From Azorhizobium oxalatiphilum (lineage in GTDB: Bacteria > Pseudomonadota > Alphaproteobacteria > Rhizobiales > Xanthobacteraceae): 64,000 nucleotides of DNA. Where the stretch lies: contig NZ_BMCT01000010.1 in assembly GCF_014635325.1 (NCBI RefSeq), forward strand, positions 62,001 to 126,000, read 5' to 3'. This document shows positions 52,015 to 60,797 of this stretch, one piece after another. The translations under genes were made by a program, and so were the position numbers. The notes beneath the pieces are model-generated. The model made no database searches and was not told the origin of the DNA. It saw nothing but the letters and a program-made list of their open reading frames with translations. Positions within the stretch are counted from its first letter, which is position 1, and each line of letters opens with the position of its first letter.

Positions 52015-52488
52015 TCACGCCCGCCAGGCGGCGAGCAGCCGATCACCGAACAGCATCATGACCACGCCGCCGAGGGTCAGCACGGCGCCCGCCACCTTCA
52101 GGAGGCTGATCCGGCGCTCCATCAGTCCCAGCAGGCCGAAATGGTCGATGGTGAGCGAGGTGAGGATCTGGCCGGCGATCACCAGTGCCAGCAGGCTGGC
52201 CAGCCCGATGCGCGGCACCAGATACACCGCCCCGAACATGTAGGCGACGCCGAGCAGGCCGCCGGAGAATTTCCACAAGGGCTGGTTCGGCACGATGGCG
52301 AGCGCGGCCGGCAGGTTGCCGCCGATCAGGGCCAGCACCAGCAGCAGCACCATGCCGACGAAGAACGAGGTCAGCGAGGCCAGCACCACATCGTTGCCGA
52401 AGGCGACGGCGAGCTGGTTGTTGACCGGCGCCTGAAAGGCGATGCAGCCGCCGATGATCAGCGCGCTGAGATACTGCAGGAGGTTCAT
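52015..52488 (-). CDS. DMT-family transporter of the YdcZ (DUF606) type
   Basis: This is a 157-residue, about five-helix small membrane protein. It matches the DUF606 pattern: G-G-C-I-A-F-Q-A-P-V-N-N-Q-L near residue 13 and a C-terminal helix with A-G-A-V-L-T-L-G-G-V-V-M-M. The drug/metabolite transporter clan membership is known, but the transported compound is not. It is convergent with the outer-membrane gene. A 13-bp inverted repeat lies in its upstream region. Confidence 0.85.
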   Translation of the reverse strand: MNLLQYLSALIIGGCIAFQAPVNNQLAVAFGNDVVLASLTSFFVGMVLLLVLALIGGNLPAALAIVPNQPLWKFSGGLLGVAYMFGAVYLVPRIGLASLLALVIAGQILTSLTIDHFGLLGLMERRISLLKVAGAVLTLGGVVMMLFGDRLLAAWRA

Positions 52489-52550
52489 GGGGACTCCAGG
52501 GCCATGCCGGCAGGTTTCCGCGCGCGTCGGTGCGGCTCGCGCGACAGGCT

Positions 52551-52586
52551 CCCTCTCCCGCTTGCGGGGGAAGGAGGGGGAGGGGG
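52551..52586 (+). repeat. Palindromic repeat family A, copy 3
   Basis: It opens CCCTCTCCCGCTTGCGGGGG exactly as copy 1 at 29922, then diverges in the tail. The distant third copy shows that this is a dispersed genomic element and not a local duplication. Confidence 0.7.
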
Positions 52587-52699
52587 AAGGGCGCGCCGAA
52601 TGGATCTCGGAACGACCTCAGGCGTGTGCATAGAGCATGTCCGGCTTTGATTGCTCCGCAATCCAAGTCGAAAAACATTCTCTATCAATAAGTTGGAGT

Positions 52700-52728
52700 G
52701 TTTCAGTGTTTCCATGAAACAATGAAAC
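52700..52728. promoter_or_regulatory. 13-bp inverted repeat around CAT upstream of the YdcZ-type gene
   Basis: GTTTCAGTGTTTC (52700-52712) and GAAACAATGAAAC (52716-52728) pair at 12 of 13 positions with a 3-base centre. Each arm itself repeats the GTTTC unit, so four GTTTC/GAAAC boxes are present. It sits 212 bases upstream of the transporter gene and 53 bases past the stop of the exported-protein gene. The lack of a T-run argues for an operator over a terminator. Confidence 0.4.
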
Positions 52729-52780
52729 GCTCTGGGACGTCATCCCGCCGGGCGGAAGTCGTATGAGCCCCGCAACCGGA

Positions 52781-53872
52781 TCAGCGGGGCGCGGAAGCCT
52801 TGCTGGCGGCACCCGCCGCATTGCCCCGGTTGGCGATCACTTCCACCTCGCGGTCCTTGCCCGCCTCCACCTTGAAGTCGCGGCTGACCACGCGGCCATC
52901 GTTGCGGGCGATGGCCATGTAGTCCCCCTCCGTCAGGATGAAGGTGGGGAAGGCGCCGATGGATTCCTTGATGGTGTCGCCGCCGGGCGTGATCACCTGC
53001 CACTGGGTGTCCGCCTGCGCCTCGCCGCCGGCCTCCTTGACCAGTTTCAGGGTGATCTGCGCCGCGCGGTGGTGGACGGTGGCATCGGTCAGCTTGCCGG
53101 CCTGCACGGTCACGTCGGCGCGCACCACGGCATTGGCGTCGCCATAGGTGGACACCACGTGATAGGTGCCCTCGGGCAGCAGGATCACCTCATTGGCCAG
53201 CGCGCCCCGGTAGTAAGGCTGGGTGGAGGTGCGGCCCTGCAGGAAGGAGCCTTCGAAGATGTCGAAGGACACCTTCTGGTTGGTGATGGCCTTGTTCTCC
53301 ACGTCCGCCTGCAGGCGCAGGCCACCGGCCGGCATGACGAAGGCTTCGCGCCGCGAGGTCGCGCCGAGCACGATGCGCTGGGCCTGCGAGGCGTAGCCAT
53401 AGGTGACGTGGACGATGTAGCCGCCGGGATTGAGGAAGAAGACGGGCGCCGCTTCCGTGCTCTCCGCCACCAGCGGGAAGGCGCCCGACGCCTCGGGCGT
53501 GTCGGCGAAGACGCGCCAGTTGAGGGCGCGCGGAATGGGGGCGCCATCGGTGCCGAATCTGGCGAACACGCCGAGCGTCACCTTGCCGGCGGGGGCCTGC
53601 GGCAGGACCGCGTGGGGCTCGCGCGGGGCACCCGGTGCCGCCGGGGCCGCGCCGGGGCGACCCTGCTGCTGGGTCGGCGCGATGGGCATGGGCACGGAGA
53701 AGCCGCTGGACGGGGGCGCGGTCGCGCCCGCGAAGGGCAAAGCGGAACTCTGCGCGCGCACGTCATCCGCCGTCGCCGGCAGCAGGACCAGGGCGAGCAG
53801 GATCTGGGCGAGCAGTGGAAGCAGGGTGAATCGCTTCCACGCGATCGTGAAAGCACGGTCAGGGCGGCGCAT
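52781..53872 (-). CDS. Exported protein with carboxypeptidase-regulatory-like repeats
   Basis: I do not recognise a named function. The 363-residue product begins with a signal peptide (to about residue 41, after V-R-A-Q), then a Pro/Ala/Gln-rich linker (48-95). The rest is beta-rich, with repeated units that contain G-x-Y and Y-G motifs (N-P-G-G-Y-I-V-H-V-T-Y-G, L-P-E-G-T-Y-H-V-V-S-T-Y-G, L-T-E-G-D-Y-M-A-I). Such units resemble carboxypeptidase-regulatory-like or PEGA folds and suggest surface or periplasmic binding. It is divergent from the nitroreductase gene. Confidence 0.7.
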   Translation of the reverse strand: MRRPDRAFTIAWKRFTLLPLLAQILLALVLLPATADDVRAQSSALPFAGATAPPSSGFSVPMPIAPTQQQGRPGAAPAAPGAPREPHAVLPQAPAGKVTLGVFARFGTDGAPIPRALNWRVFADTPEASGAFPLVAESTEAAPVFFLNPGGYIVHVTYGYASQAQRIVLGATSRREAFVMPAGGLRLQADVENKAITNQKVSFDIFEGSFLQGRTSTQPYYRGALANEVILLPEGTYHVVSTYGDANAVVRADVTVQAGKLTDATVHHRAAQITLKLVKEAGGEAQADTQWQVITPGGDTIKESIGAFPTFILTEGDYMAIARNDGRVVSRDFKVEAGKDREVEVIANRGNAAGAASKASAPR

Positions 53873-54091
53873 GGCGCTGAGGTGCCCTGAAATCCCGGCC
53901 GTTTCAAGTCCGCCGTGCGCCGCGTCCGGCTTTGGCCGGTCGCGCGGGCTGTGATAGATGACGCCGACGCCGCCCCTCACCGGGGCGGTCCCATCCCGAG
54001 GCGCCCGTCCGGGGGCCTTATCCGGCGCCGTGTCCGGCCATCCCGATCTGGCCCGTTCCGCGCGGCTCCGGCGCATCCAAGGGGTTTGCCC

Positions 54092-54655
54092 ATGCCCGAC
54101 GCTCTCGATCTTTTGCAGACCCGCCGCTCGTCGCGGGTCGTGGATCTGGTCCTGCCCGGTCCGTCGCCGGAGCAGCTCGACATCATGCTCACCATCGCCT
54201 CCCGCGTGCCGGACCACGGCAAGCTGGCGCCCTGGCGCTTCATCGTGTTCGAGGGCGAGGGCCGGGTGCGGGCGGGAATGGCGCTGGCGGACGTCTATGC
54301 CGAACTCAATCCCGACGCCTCGGAGAAGCGGCTGAACGAGGAGCGCGGCCGCTTCGCCCGCGTGCCGCTGGTGGTGGCGGTGGTGTCCAGCGCCGCGCCG
54401 CACGTGAAGATCCCGGAGTGGGAACAGCTGCTGTCCTCGGCGGCGGCGGCGGAAAACCTCCTGCTCGCCGCCATGGCGCTGGGCTATGGCGCCACCTGGA
54501 TCACCGAATGGCCGACCTACGAGCCCAAGGCGCGGGCCGCGCTCGGGCTCGCCGAGCACGAGCGGATCACGGGCTTCCTCTATATCGGCACCGCCACGCA
54601 GGCGCTGGAGGATCGCCCCCGTCCCGCGCTGGCGGACATCGTCACCCGCTTCTGA
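54092..54655 (+). CDS. Nitroreductase-family FMN protein (YdjA-like)
   Basis: The 187-residue flavoprotein matches small nitroreductases of the YdjA type: L-L-Q-T-R-R-S-S-R near residue 7 for FMN phosphate binding, A-S-R-V-P-D-H-G-K-L-A-P-W-R-F at about 38-52, and G-Y-G-A-T-W-I-T near 130. It probably uses NAD(P)H to reduce an unknown substrate. AAGGGG seven bases upstream supports the ATG. It converges with the AlgX-like gene 13 bases downstream. Confidence 0.88.
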   Translation: MPDALDLLQTRRSSRVVDLVLPGPSPEQLDIMLTIASRVPDHGKLAPWRFIVFEGEGRVRAGMALADVYAELNPDASEKRLNEERGRFARVPLVVAVVSSAAPHVKIPEWEQLLSSAAAAENLLLAAMALGYGATWITEWPTYEPKARAALGLAEHERITGFLYIGTATQALEDRPRPALADIVTRF

Positions 54656-54668
54656 CGTCCGTTCCGGA

Positions 54669-55790
54669 TCAGGACGCCTTGCCGGCCGCCATGTCCAGAT
54701 GGGCGGGCGTGCCGGCGCAGGGCATGGAGCGCTCCACCGGAATGTATATCAGCAGGTTCGGCTTGAAGCGCTCCACCGCCGAGAAGTCGAACTTGCAGCT
54801 GCGGTGGTGCATCCAGCCGAAGGCGCTGGTGCCATGGGCCAGAAGGCCCGGCCAGAAGTGCTGGGTGAAGCTGTCGCCTACCACCAGCACGCGCGGCCCC
54901 GCGTGGCCGGTCTCATAGGCATAGGGCTCGAACGGATCGTTGGGCGGAGACGCGGGCATGACGCCGGTGATCGGCTTCAGCGTGTCCGGCTTGATCATGG
55001 CCGGCTTCCACTCATAGTCGGTGTCGCCGGTGGGGTTTGTCTCGCCGAGGAAGCGCGAGAGATCGCCCGTGGCCATCCTGAACACCGGGCCGAGGGCGTC
55101 CGCCTCCGGCACTTCCAACTGCGGATAGCCGGCCGCCGCCATCACCGCGTTGAAGCCGATCAGCGCGCCGCGGCGGTTCCAGTGGGTATCGGTGCGGAAA
55201 TAGACCGCGCCCCCGGACTTGGCGGCGGTCAGCGCCGGGCGCATGTCCACGAAGGGGACGCCGGCCTTCGGCATCGCCTCGGCGATGAAGTCATATTCGG
55301 TCGGGCGCCGCCGTTCGCGCTCGGTCCAGTCCGGCAGGTCTTCCCCATAGATGGTCTGGCTGTTGGGCGGGATGGCCACCACCAGCTTGCCGCCCCATTT
55401 CGCCACTTCCTCCCGCATACGGGCGGTGACGCTCACCATCTGCTCCAGCTGCGGCTTGCGGAGCACCCGGCCCAGCGTCTGGTCCAGCGTTTGCTCGGCC
55501 GTATAGAACATGCGCTCGTGGCGGCCGATCAGCACCGGCCGGTCGCGGGAGACCTGGAACGCCCGGCCATAGGCCGCATGGCCGGTCATCAGCGTGCCGC
55601 GCAGGCCGTAATTGTCGTTGATGAAGGGGTCGAGCTTCTCCGCTGCGCGCACCCACCAGCCGTTCGGCACCACATTGTTCATGCGCGCGGGGGCCGGCAG
55701 ATCGGGCGTGAACAGGCCGATGGTGGGCAGCAGCAGGAGGCCCACGAACACCACGCACCACCAGCGGCGGAAGGAGAGCAGCAGTGCCAT
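54669..55790 (-). CDS. AlgX/AlgJ-like SGNH-fold O-acetylation protein
   Basis: The 373-residue product is anchored by an N-terminal helix (about 11-28) and faces the periplasm. It carries the family motifs D-T-H-W-N at 201-205 and G-D-S-F-T at 305-309 (SGNH nucleophile Ser), typical of AlgJ/AlgX partners of MBOAT acetyltransferases. It lies three bases after the MBOAT gene on the same strand, so the pair should move acetyl groups onto an exopolysaccharide. No alginate or polysaccharide-synthesis gene is in the window. Confidence 0.85.
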   Translation of the reverse strand: MALLLSFRRWWCVVFVGLLLLPTIGLFTPDLPAPARMNNVVPNGWWVRAAEKLDPFINDNYGLRGTLMTGHAAYGRAFQVSRDRPVLIGRHERMFYTAEQTLDQTLGRVLRKPQLEQMVSVTARMREEVAKWGGKLVVAIPPNSQTIYGEDLPDWTERERRRPTEYDFIAEAMPKAGVPFVDMRPALTAAKSGGAVYFRTDTHWNRRGALIGFNAVMAAAGYPQLEVPEADALGPVFRMATGDLSRFLGETNPTGDTDYEWKPAMIKPDTLKPITGVMPASPPNDPFEPYAYETGHAGPRVLVVGDSFTQHFWPGLLAHGTSAFGWMHHRSCKFDFSAVERFKPNLLIYIPVERSMPCAGTPAHLDMAAGKAS

Positions 55791-55793
55791 GGC

Positions 55794-57212
55794 TCAGAAC
55801 CGGAAATAGAGGAAGGGACTGTAGGCGGCCGCGCCCACCGTCATCACGCACAGCAGGAACAGCAGCAGCACCACCACGCTGTCGCTGAAGCCGTAGAGCA
55901 TGTAGCGCACCCGCTGGGAGAGGGGGCCCTGCTTCATGATCGGCAGGCCGAACATGGCCAGCGGCCAGCCCAGCACCATCATGGCGATGGTCAGCGGCTG
56001 CAAGGCGGTCATCATGGCCGCCACCGGCGTGCCGAAGCCGTTGAGGCCGAACAGACCGGCGAACATGGCGCCCGCGTGGTGCACGTCGAGCGCCCGGAAC
56101 CACACCCAGCCGGTCAGCACCACGAACAGCGTATAGGCATGGGCCACCACCAGCGGCGCGCGCTTCAGCCAGCGGCCGAAGGGCGTGCGCTCCAGCACCA
56201 GGAAGGCGCCGTGGTGGGCGCCCCAGATGATGAAGTTCCAGCTCGCCCCGTGCCACAGGCCGCACAGGATGAAGACCGTCCAGAGGTTGATGGCGGTGTG
56301 GACGTGGCCGTTCCGGTTGCCGCCCAGCGGGATGTAGACATAGTCGCGGAACCAGCTCGACAGGCTCATGTGCCAGCGGCGCCAGAAATCCGAGATGGAG
56401 CGCGCGCCATAGGGCGTGCGGAAGTTGCGCGGGAACTTCAGCCCCATGGCCAGCGCGAGGCCGATGGCCATGTTGGAATAGCCGCCGAAGTCGAAATAGA
56501 TCTGCAGCGCATAGGCCAGCACGCCCAGCCACGCCTCCGCGAACACCGGCGTGCCCACCTGATCGAAGGCCACATTGGCGAGCGGGGCCACCTCGTCGGC
56601 GATCAGCACCTTCCACGAGAGGCCGATGACGAAGATGCGCAGGCCCGCCGAGACGCGCCCGAACGTGGTGCGGCGGTCGCGGATGCGGTTGGCGATGGTG
56701 GAGTAGCGGACGATGGGCCCGGCCACCAGCTGCGGGAACATGATGATGTAGACGATGATCTCGTCGAGCCGCGTGTTGGCCTTAACGCGGCGTCGGTACA
56801 CGTCCACGAGGTAGGAGATGGCGTGGAAGGTGAAGAAGGAGATGCCGAGCGGCAGCGGCAGATGCACCACCGGCAGGGCAAGGCCCGTGGGCTCCAGCAG
56901 GATGTTGAAGTTCTCGGCCAGGAAGCCGGAATATTTGAACACCACCAGCCCGGCGATATTGATCGCGATGGCCAGCCCTAGCATGCGCAGCCGCGTCGGC
57001 TCCGGCCGGGCGTCGATCACCTGCGCCATGGCGTAGTTGAAGGCGATGGAGACGGCGAGCACCACCACATTGGGCAGGCCGCCCCAGCCGTAGAACACCA
57101 GCGAGAAGACGAGAAGAACGATGTTCTTCGCGCGCGTTCCCGGCACCGCGAAATAGCAGATCAGGAATGCGGGCAGGAAATAGAAGAGGAATGTGACGGA
57201 GGAGAAGATCAT
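55794..57212 (-). CDS. MBOAT-family O-acyltransferase (AlgI-like)
   Basis: The 472-residue polytopic membrane protein passes acyl groups from a cytoplasmic donor across the membrane. It has the M-I-F-S-S-V-T-F-L-F-Y-F-L-P start, the W-R-R-W-H-M-S-L-S-S-W-F-R-D segment and the active-site histidine in G-L-W-H-G-A-S-W-N-F. This matches AlgI-type MBOAT proteins in length. It is first of the pair with the AlgX-like gene. The NAD-kinase gene lies 31 bases upstream on the same strand. Confidence 0.92.
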   Translation of the reverse strand: MIFSSVTFLFYFLPAFLICYFAVPGTRAKNIVLLVFSLVFYGWGGLPNVVVLAVSIAFNYAMAQVIDARPEPTRLRMLGLAIAINIAGLVVFKYSGFLAENFNILLEPTGLALPVVHLPLPLGISFFTFHAISYLVDVYRRRVKANTRLDEIIVYIIMFPQLVAGPIVRYSTIANRIRDRRTTFGRVSAGLRIFVIGLSWKVLIADEVAPLANVAFDQVGTPVFAEAWLGVLAYALQIYFDFGGYSNMAIGLALAMGLKFPRNFRTPYGARSISDFWRRWHMSLSSWFRDYVYIPLGGNRNGHVHTAINLWTVFILCGLWHGASWNFIIWGAHHGAFLVLERTPFGRWLKRAPLVVAHAYTLFVVLTGWVWFRALDVHHAGAMFAGLFGLNGFGTPVAAMMTALQPLTIAMMVLGWPLAMFGLPIMKQGPLSQRVRYMLYGFSDSVVVLLLFLLCVMTVGAAAYSPFLYFRF

Positions 57213-57243
57213 TCTGTATCGTTGGGCTTGGCGTGCCGGGCAC

Positions 57244-58026
57244 TCAATAGATGAACTGTTCGCGCAGGATGCGCTCGTCCAGTCCGTGATCCGGATCGAA
57301 TAGCATGTCCATGGAGGACGACTGGTCGAGCCGGGCGGTCACTTCTACGATATCGCGCACCTCCTGATGGTCCGCCACCGCGCTCACCGGCCGCTTGTCC
57401 GCCTCCAGAACGGTGATCTGGATGGTGGCGCGATCCGGGATCAGCGCCCCGCGCCAGCGGCGCGGGCGGAAGGGCGAGATGGGGGTGAGCGCCAGCAGCG
57501 CCGTGCCCAGAGGCAGGATGGGGCCGTGGGCGGAGAGGTTGTAGGCGGTGGAGCCGGCGGGGGTGGCCACCAGCACGCCGTCGCAGATCAGCTCTTCGAG
57601 GCGGACCTTGCCGTCGATGGAGATGCGCAGCTTCGCCGCCTGATAGGTCTGGCGCAGCAGCGACACCTCGTTGATGGCCAGCGCCGTACGGCGTTCACCG
57701 GCGGCGTCCACCGTCTCCATCAGCAAGGGATGGATGACCACATGGGAGGCCTGCGCGAGGCGCTCGTGCAGGTCGGCCTCGCGGAAGGTGTTCATGAGGA
57801 AGCCCACCGAGCCGCGATGCATGCCGTAGATGGGCAGGCTGCGGTCGCGGAAGCGGTGCAGGCTCTGGAGCATCAGGCCGTCGCCGCCCAGCGCCACGAT
57901 CACGTCCGCATCCTCCACGTCCACGGCGCCATAGCGCTGGATCAGGCGCGCGCGGGCGGCTTCCGCCTCGCTGGTCTGACTGGCGACAAAGGCGATGCGT
58001 TCGAAACGTCTTGGGCTTTCATTCAT
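57244..58026 (-). CDS. nadK: NAD kinase
   Basis: It phosphorylates NAD to NADP. The 260-residue product has the signature G-G-D-G in [10 protein letters not shown] and the C-terminal [15 protein letters not shown] motif. The Met at 58026 starts the homology. A Met ten codons earlier is possible but adds a basic, low-similarity stretch. It lies 31 bases before the MBOAT gene on the same strand, so cotranscription with the acetylation pair is possible. Confidence 0.93.
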   Translation of the reverse strand: MNESPRRFERIAFVASQTSEAEAARARLIQRYGAVDVEDADVIVALGGDGLMLQSLHRFRDRSLPIYGMHRGSVGFLMNTFREADLHERLAQASHVVIHPLLMETVDAAGERRTALAINEVSLLRQTYQAAKLRISIDGKVRLEELICDGVLVATPAGSTAYNLSAHGPILPLGTALLALTPISPFRPRRWRGALIPDRATIQITVLEADKRPVSAVADHQEVRDIVEVTARLDQSSSMDMLFDPDHGLDERILREQFIY

Positions 58027-58310
58027 GCGGACGGCGGCCCCCGGAGATGGCCTCACGGCCCTGCTCCATCAAAGTTCCAGAGACGGGAGCAGGGCCCGGA
58101 TGAAACCGTCCGGGCCCTGCTCCCGTCTCCCGCGGCCCCTCGCACCTGAGGCAGAGGCACTTTAGATTGTCTTTCGTCTATCGGGCGGGGGGCGGGTTGT
58201 CGAGGCGCGCCCGGTCGCGGCCCGTGCTTCGCGCCGCCTTGTGGCGCCGGGGGCACGCGGCCTCCCGCCGCGATGCGGACCTCGAAGCCGAGTGGAACAG
58301 GAAGAGACCC

Positions 58311-58637
58311 ATGGTGATGCGCGTCGTCTATGCCACCTATCCCAGCCTCGCCCAGGCCGAGGCGGCGGGGCGGCGCATCGTCGGGGCAAGGCTGGCGGCC
58401 TGCGCCAATATCCTGCCGTCGATGGTTTCCATCTACCAATGGGAAGGCGCCATGGAGCGGGCGGAAGAGGTGGTTCTGCTGCTGAAGACCACGCCTGAGC
58501 TGGCGTCCGGAGTGGTGGAGGCGGTGCGCGCGGACCATCCCTATGAGGTGCCGGCCGTGTTCATCCTGCCGGTGGAGGGCGGGAACCCCGCCTTCCTCGA
58601 CTGGATCGCGGCGGAGACGGTGGCCCACTCCGCCTGA
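58311..58637 (+). CDS. cutA: CutA1-type divalent ion tolerance protein
   Basis: The 108-residue protein matches CutA1: a ferredoxin-like fold with A-Y/T-Y-P-S-L-A-Q-A-E-A, A-C-A-N-I-L-P and the C-terminal P-Y-E-V-P-A-V-F-I-L-P-V-x-x-G-N-P-x-F-L-x-W-I. AGGA eight bases upstream marks the ATG. CutA was linked to copper tolerance in E. coli, but its role remains uncertain. It converges on the metallo-beta-lactamase-fold gene with five bases between stops. Confidence 0.93.
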   Translation: MVMRVVYATYPSLAQAEAAGRRIVGARLAACANILPSMVSIYQWEGAMERAEEVVLLLKTTPELASGVVEAVRADHPYEVPAVFILPVEGGNPAFLDWIAAETVAHSA

Positions 58638-58641
58638 CCCC

Positions 58642-59526
58642 TCAGGCCTGCACCCAGGGCACCGGCACGTAGCGGAAGCCGTCGCCGTCCTTCTCCAGAT
58701 GCGCGGCACCGGGGAAAGGGAAGTGGAAGCCGGCCACCAGCATCCGCTCGGCGGCCACCATGCCCAGCATCTTGCGGCGGTTCTGCTCGGCTAGCTGCGG
58801 GTCCATGTCGAACATGGCGTGCCAGCCGGGATTGCGCACGAACAGGAAGGGCGTGTTGGTCAGGTCCGACTGGATGAACAGCTTCTGGCCGTCCGATTCC
58901 AGCAGGAAGGACGTGTGCCCCGGTGTATGGCCGGGCGTGCCGATGGCGGTGAGGCCCGGCACGATCTCCTTGTCCCACCCGTAACGCGCGGGCTCCCTGC
59001 CGAGCGCCCCGAACACCCTGCGGACATTGGCGAAGGCCGCCTTGAGCGGATCGGCGGCGCGGCTCGCCGCGCCTTCATCCATCCAGAAGGCCCATTCGGG
59101 CTCGGGTACCAGCACGTGCGCATTGGGGAAGGCGGCCGAGCCGTCCGCCGCCAGCAGGCCGTTGATGTGGTCGCCGTGGAAATGGGAGATCACCACCGTG
59201 TCGATGGTGGCCGCCGCGATGCCGACGCTCTCCAGCGTATGGTGCAGGCGGCCGAAGCTGGCGTGTTCTGCCTGCGGCCCATAGCCGGTGTCGATGAGCA
59301 CGCGCTTGCCGGCGATCTCCAGCAGCAGCGGATTGAAATAGAGGGTCAGCGTGTCATCGGGCAGGAAGGCCTCGCGCAGCGCGGCTTTGACCGCCTCATG
59401 CGGCTGGTTGACGACGAAGCCGGCGGGCAGGGGGAAGCTGCGCGCACCATCCGGCACTGCCGTCACTGGGACAGAGCTGACGGTGTAGCGATAGGCGGCG
59501 GGAGGAAGCGGACGCAGCGGGGGCAT
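58642..59526 (-). CDS. Metallo-beta-lactamase-fold hydrolase
   Basis: The 294-residue product has the MBL metal site H-F-H-G-D-H (about residue 142), D-T-G-Y-G early, and G-T-P-G-H-T-P-G-H-T. Specific function is unknown; relatives include lactonases and quorum-quenching enzymes. GTG 59607 would add 27 residues, but ATG 59526 lies closer to the homologous start. A Tat/Sec signal is not evident. Confidence 0.85.
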   Translation of the reverse strand: MPPLRPLPPAAYRYTVSSVPVTAVPDGARSFPLPAGFVVNQPHEAVKAALREAFLPDDTLTLYFNPLLLEIAGKRVLIDTGYGPQAEHASFGRLHHTLESVGIAAATIDTVVISHFHGDHINGLLAADGSAAFPNAHVLVPEPEWAFWMDEGAASRAADPLKAAFANVRRVFGALGREPARYGWDKEIVPGLTAIGTPGHTPGHTSFLLESDGQKLFIQSDLTNTPFLFVRNPGWHAMFDMDPQLAEQNRRKMLGMVAAERMLVAGFHFPFPGAAHLEKDGDGFRYVPVPWVQA

Positions 59527-59670
59527 AGGGGTGTCCCATGGGCGGGAAGGGGCGGGGGCATGCGCGGCGGAATACCCCAGGGTTAGGGATTCCAATGGTT
59601 TGCGCACCAGTTGGTGCCGTTTAACCGAGACGGTGGCGGATGCGTGTCACAGCCGCGTGAGGGATATGAA

Positions 59671-59701
59671 AAAGGCCGCCGGCGAAACGCGGGCGGCCTT
59701 T
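59671..59701 (-). terminator. Terminator of the AapJ-like gene
   Basis: AAAGGCCGCC (59671-59680) pairs perfectly with GGCGGCCTTT (59692-59701). On the minus strand a run of five T is part of the stem base and follows it, so this is a good rho-independent terminator 17 bases past the stop. Confidence 0.8.
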
Positions 59702-59718
59702 CATTTGATTGATGCGGT

Positions 59719-60762
59719 TCAGCGCACCGGTGGGGCGTACTGGATGCCGCCGAGGCTCCACAACTGGTTCACCCCGCGCGGGATGGCGAGCTTGGAGCCG
59801 GTGCCCACGTTGCGCTCGAACACCTCGCCATAATTGCCCACCGCCTTGATGATGCGCACGGCGAAATCATCCGTGAGTCCGAGGGCCGCGCCATAGCCGC
59901 CCTCGCGGCCCACGAGACGCTTCACGTCCGGCTTGTCGGACTTCAGGGCCTCGTCCAGCGAGAGCGAGGACACGCCCAGCTCCTCGCCATTGAGCATGGC
60001 GTAATGGGTCCACTTCACCACGTTGAACCATTCGTCATCACCCTGCTTCACCACCGGGCCGAGAGGCTCCTTGGTGATGACGTCGGGCAGCACGATGTGA
60101 TCCACCGGCTTGGCGAAGCCGGTGCGCAGCGCATAGAGCTGCGATACGTCCGTGGTCATGGCGTTGCAGGCGCCGCTCTCATAGGCCTTCACCAGTTCCT
60201 GCACGCCGGGCTGTGTGACCAGCTCGATCTTCATGTTGTTGGCGGCGAAATAATCGCGGGCATAGCTGGCGGCCGTGGTGCCGGCCTGCACGCACACCTT
60301 CGCGCCGTCCAGCTCCAGCGCCGAGCTGATGTTGCGCGAGGCCGGCACCAGGAAGCCCTGGCCGTCATAATAAGTGACCGGCCCGAACAGCAGCTTGAGC
60401 TTGGCTTCGCGCTCCAGCGTCCATGTGGAGTTGCGCGAGAGCAGGTCCACCTTGCCGCCCTGCAGCGCGCTGAAGCGCTCCTCGGCATTGAGCGGCACAT
60501 AGTTGACCTTCGCCGGATCGTTCAGCACGGCGGTGGCCACCGCCTTGCAGAAATCCACGTCGAAGCCGGTCCACTTGCCGTCCACCTGCGCGGAGAAGCC
60601 GGCGATGCCGGTGCTGACGCCGCAATTGAGCGTGCCGCGATCCTTGACCGCCTTCAGCGTCTGCGCGGCGGCGCCGTGCGCGGTGAGCGCCATGGCGGCG
60701 CCGGCGGCCAGCGCGGCAAGCGCCATGGTGCGGACAGTCTTCACGGAAAGGCTTCGCGTCAT
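59719..60762 (-). CDS. Amino-acid ABC transporter binding protein (AapJ-like)
   Basis: The 347-residue periplasmic protein has a signal peptide (cleavage after A-A-A-Q around residue 35). The solute-binding fold shows G-T-L-N-C-G-V-S and W-T-G-F-D-V-D-F-C-K-A-V-A, and the length fits the general L-amino-acid receptor AapJ of Rhizobiales. No permease or ATPase gene (aapQMP) follows; a terminator and an unrelated gene do. It is therefore an orphan receptor that must work with a transporter encoded elsewhere, or have another role. It lies 35 bases after the L,D-transpeptidase gene. Confidence 0.88.
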   Translation of the reverse strand: MTRSLSVKTVRTMALAALAAGAAMALTAHGAAAQTLKAVKDRGTLNCGVSTGIAGFSAQVDGKWTGFDVDFCKAVATAVLNDPAKVNYVPLNAEERFSALQGGKVDLLSRNSTWTLEREAKLKLLFGPVTYYDGQGFLVPASRNISSALELDGAKVCVQAGTTAASYARDYFAANNMKIELVTQPGVQELVKAYESGACNAMTTDVSQLYALRTGFAKPVDHIVLPDVITKEPLGPVVKQGDDEWFNVVKWTHYAMLNGEELGVSSLSLDEALKSDKPDVKRLVGREGGYGAALGLTDDFAVRIIKAVGNYGEVFERNVGTGSKLAIPRGVNQLWSLGGIQYAPPVR

Positions 60763-60797
60763 GGGAAATGCCCCGGAACGGAGGAAGGACGGGCCGC

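Larger units (their letters stand above)
52489..52780. other. Upstream region of the YdcZ-type gene: repeat copy and inverted repeat
   Basis: This 292-base gap contains the third family-A repeat (52551-52586), an AT-rich stretch around 52640-52740, and the long inverted repeat at 52700-52728. No gene is seen. Confidence 0.5.

Noticed and set aside
43448-52690. Shared ATTGATAGAGAA at 43447 and (minus strand) 52689, with a similar run near 61803
   Set aside because: A repeated 12-mer is expected many times by chance in 64 kb on both strands, and the copies sit in unrelated contexts.
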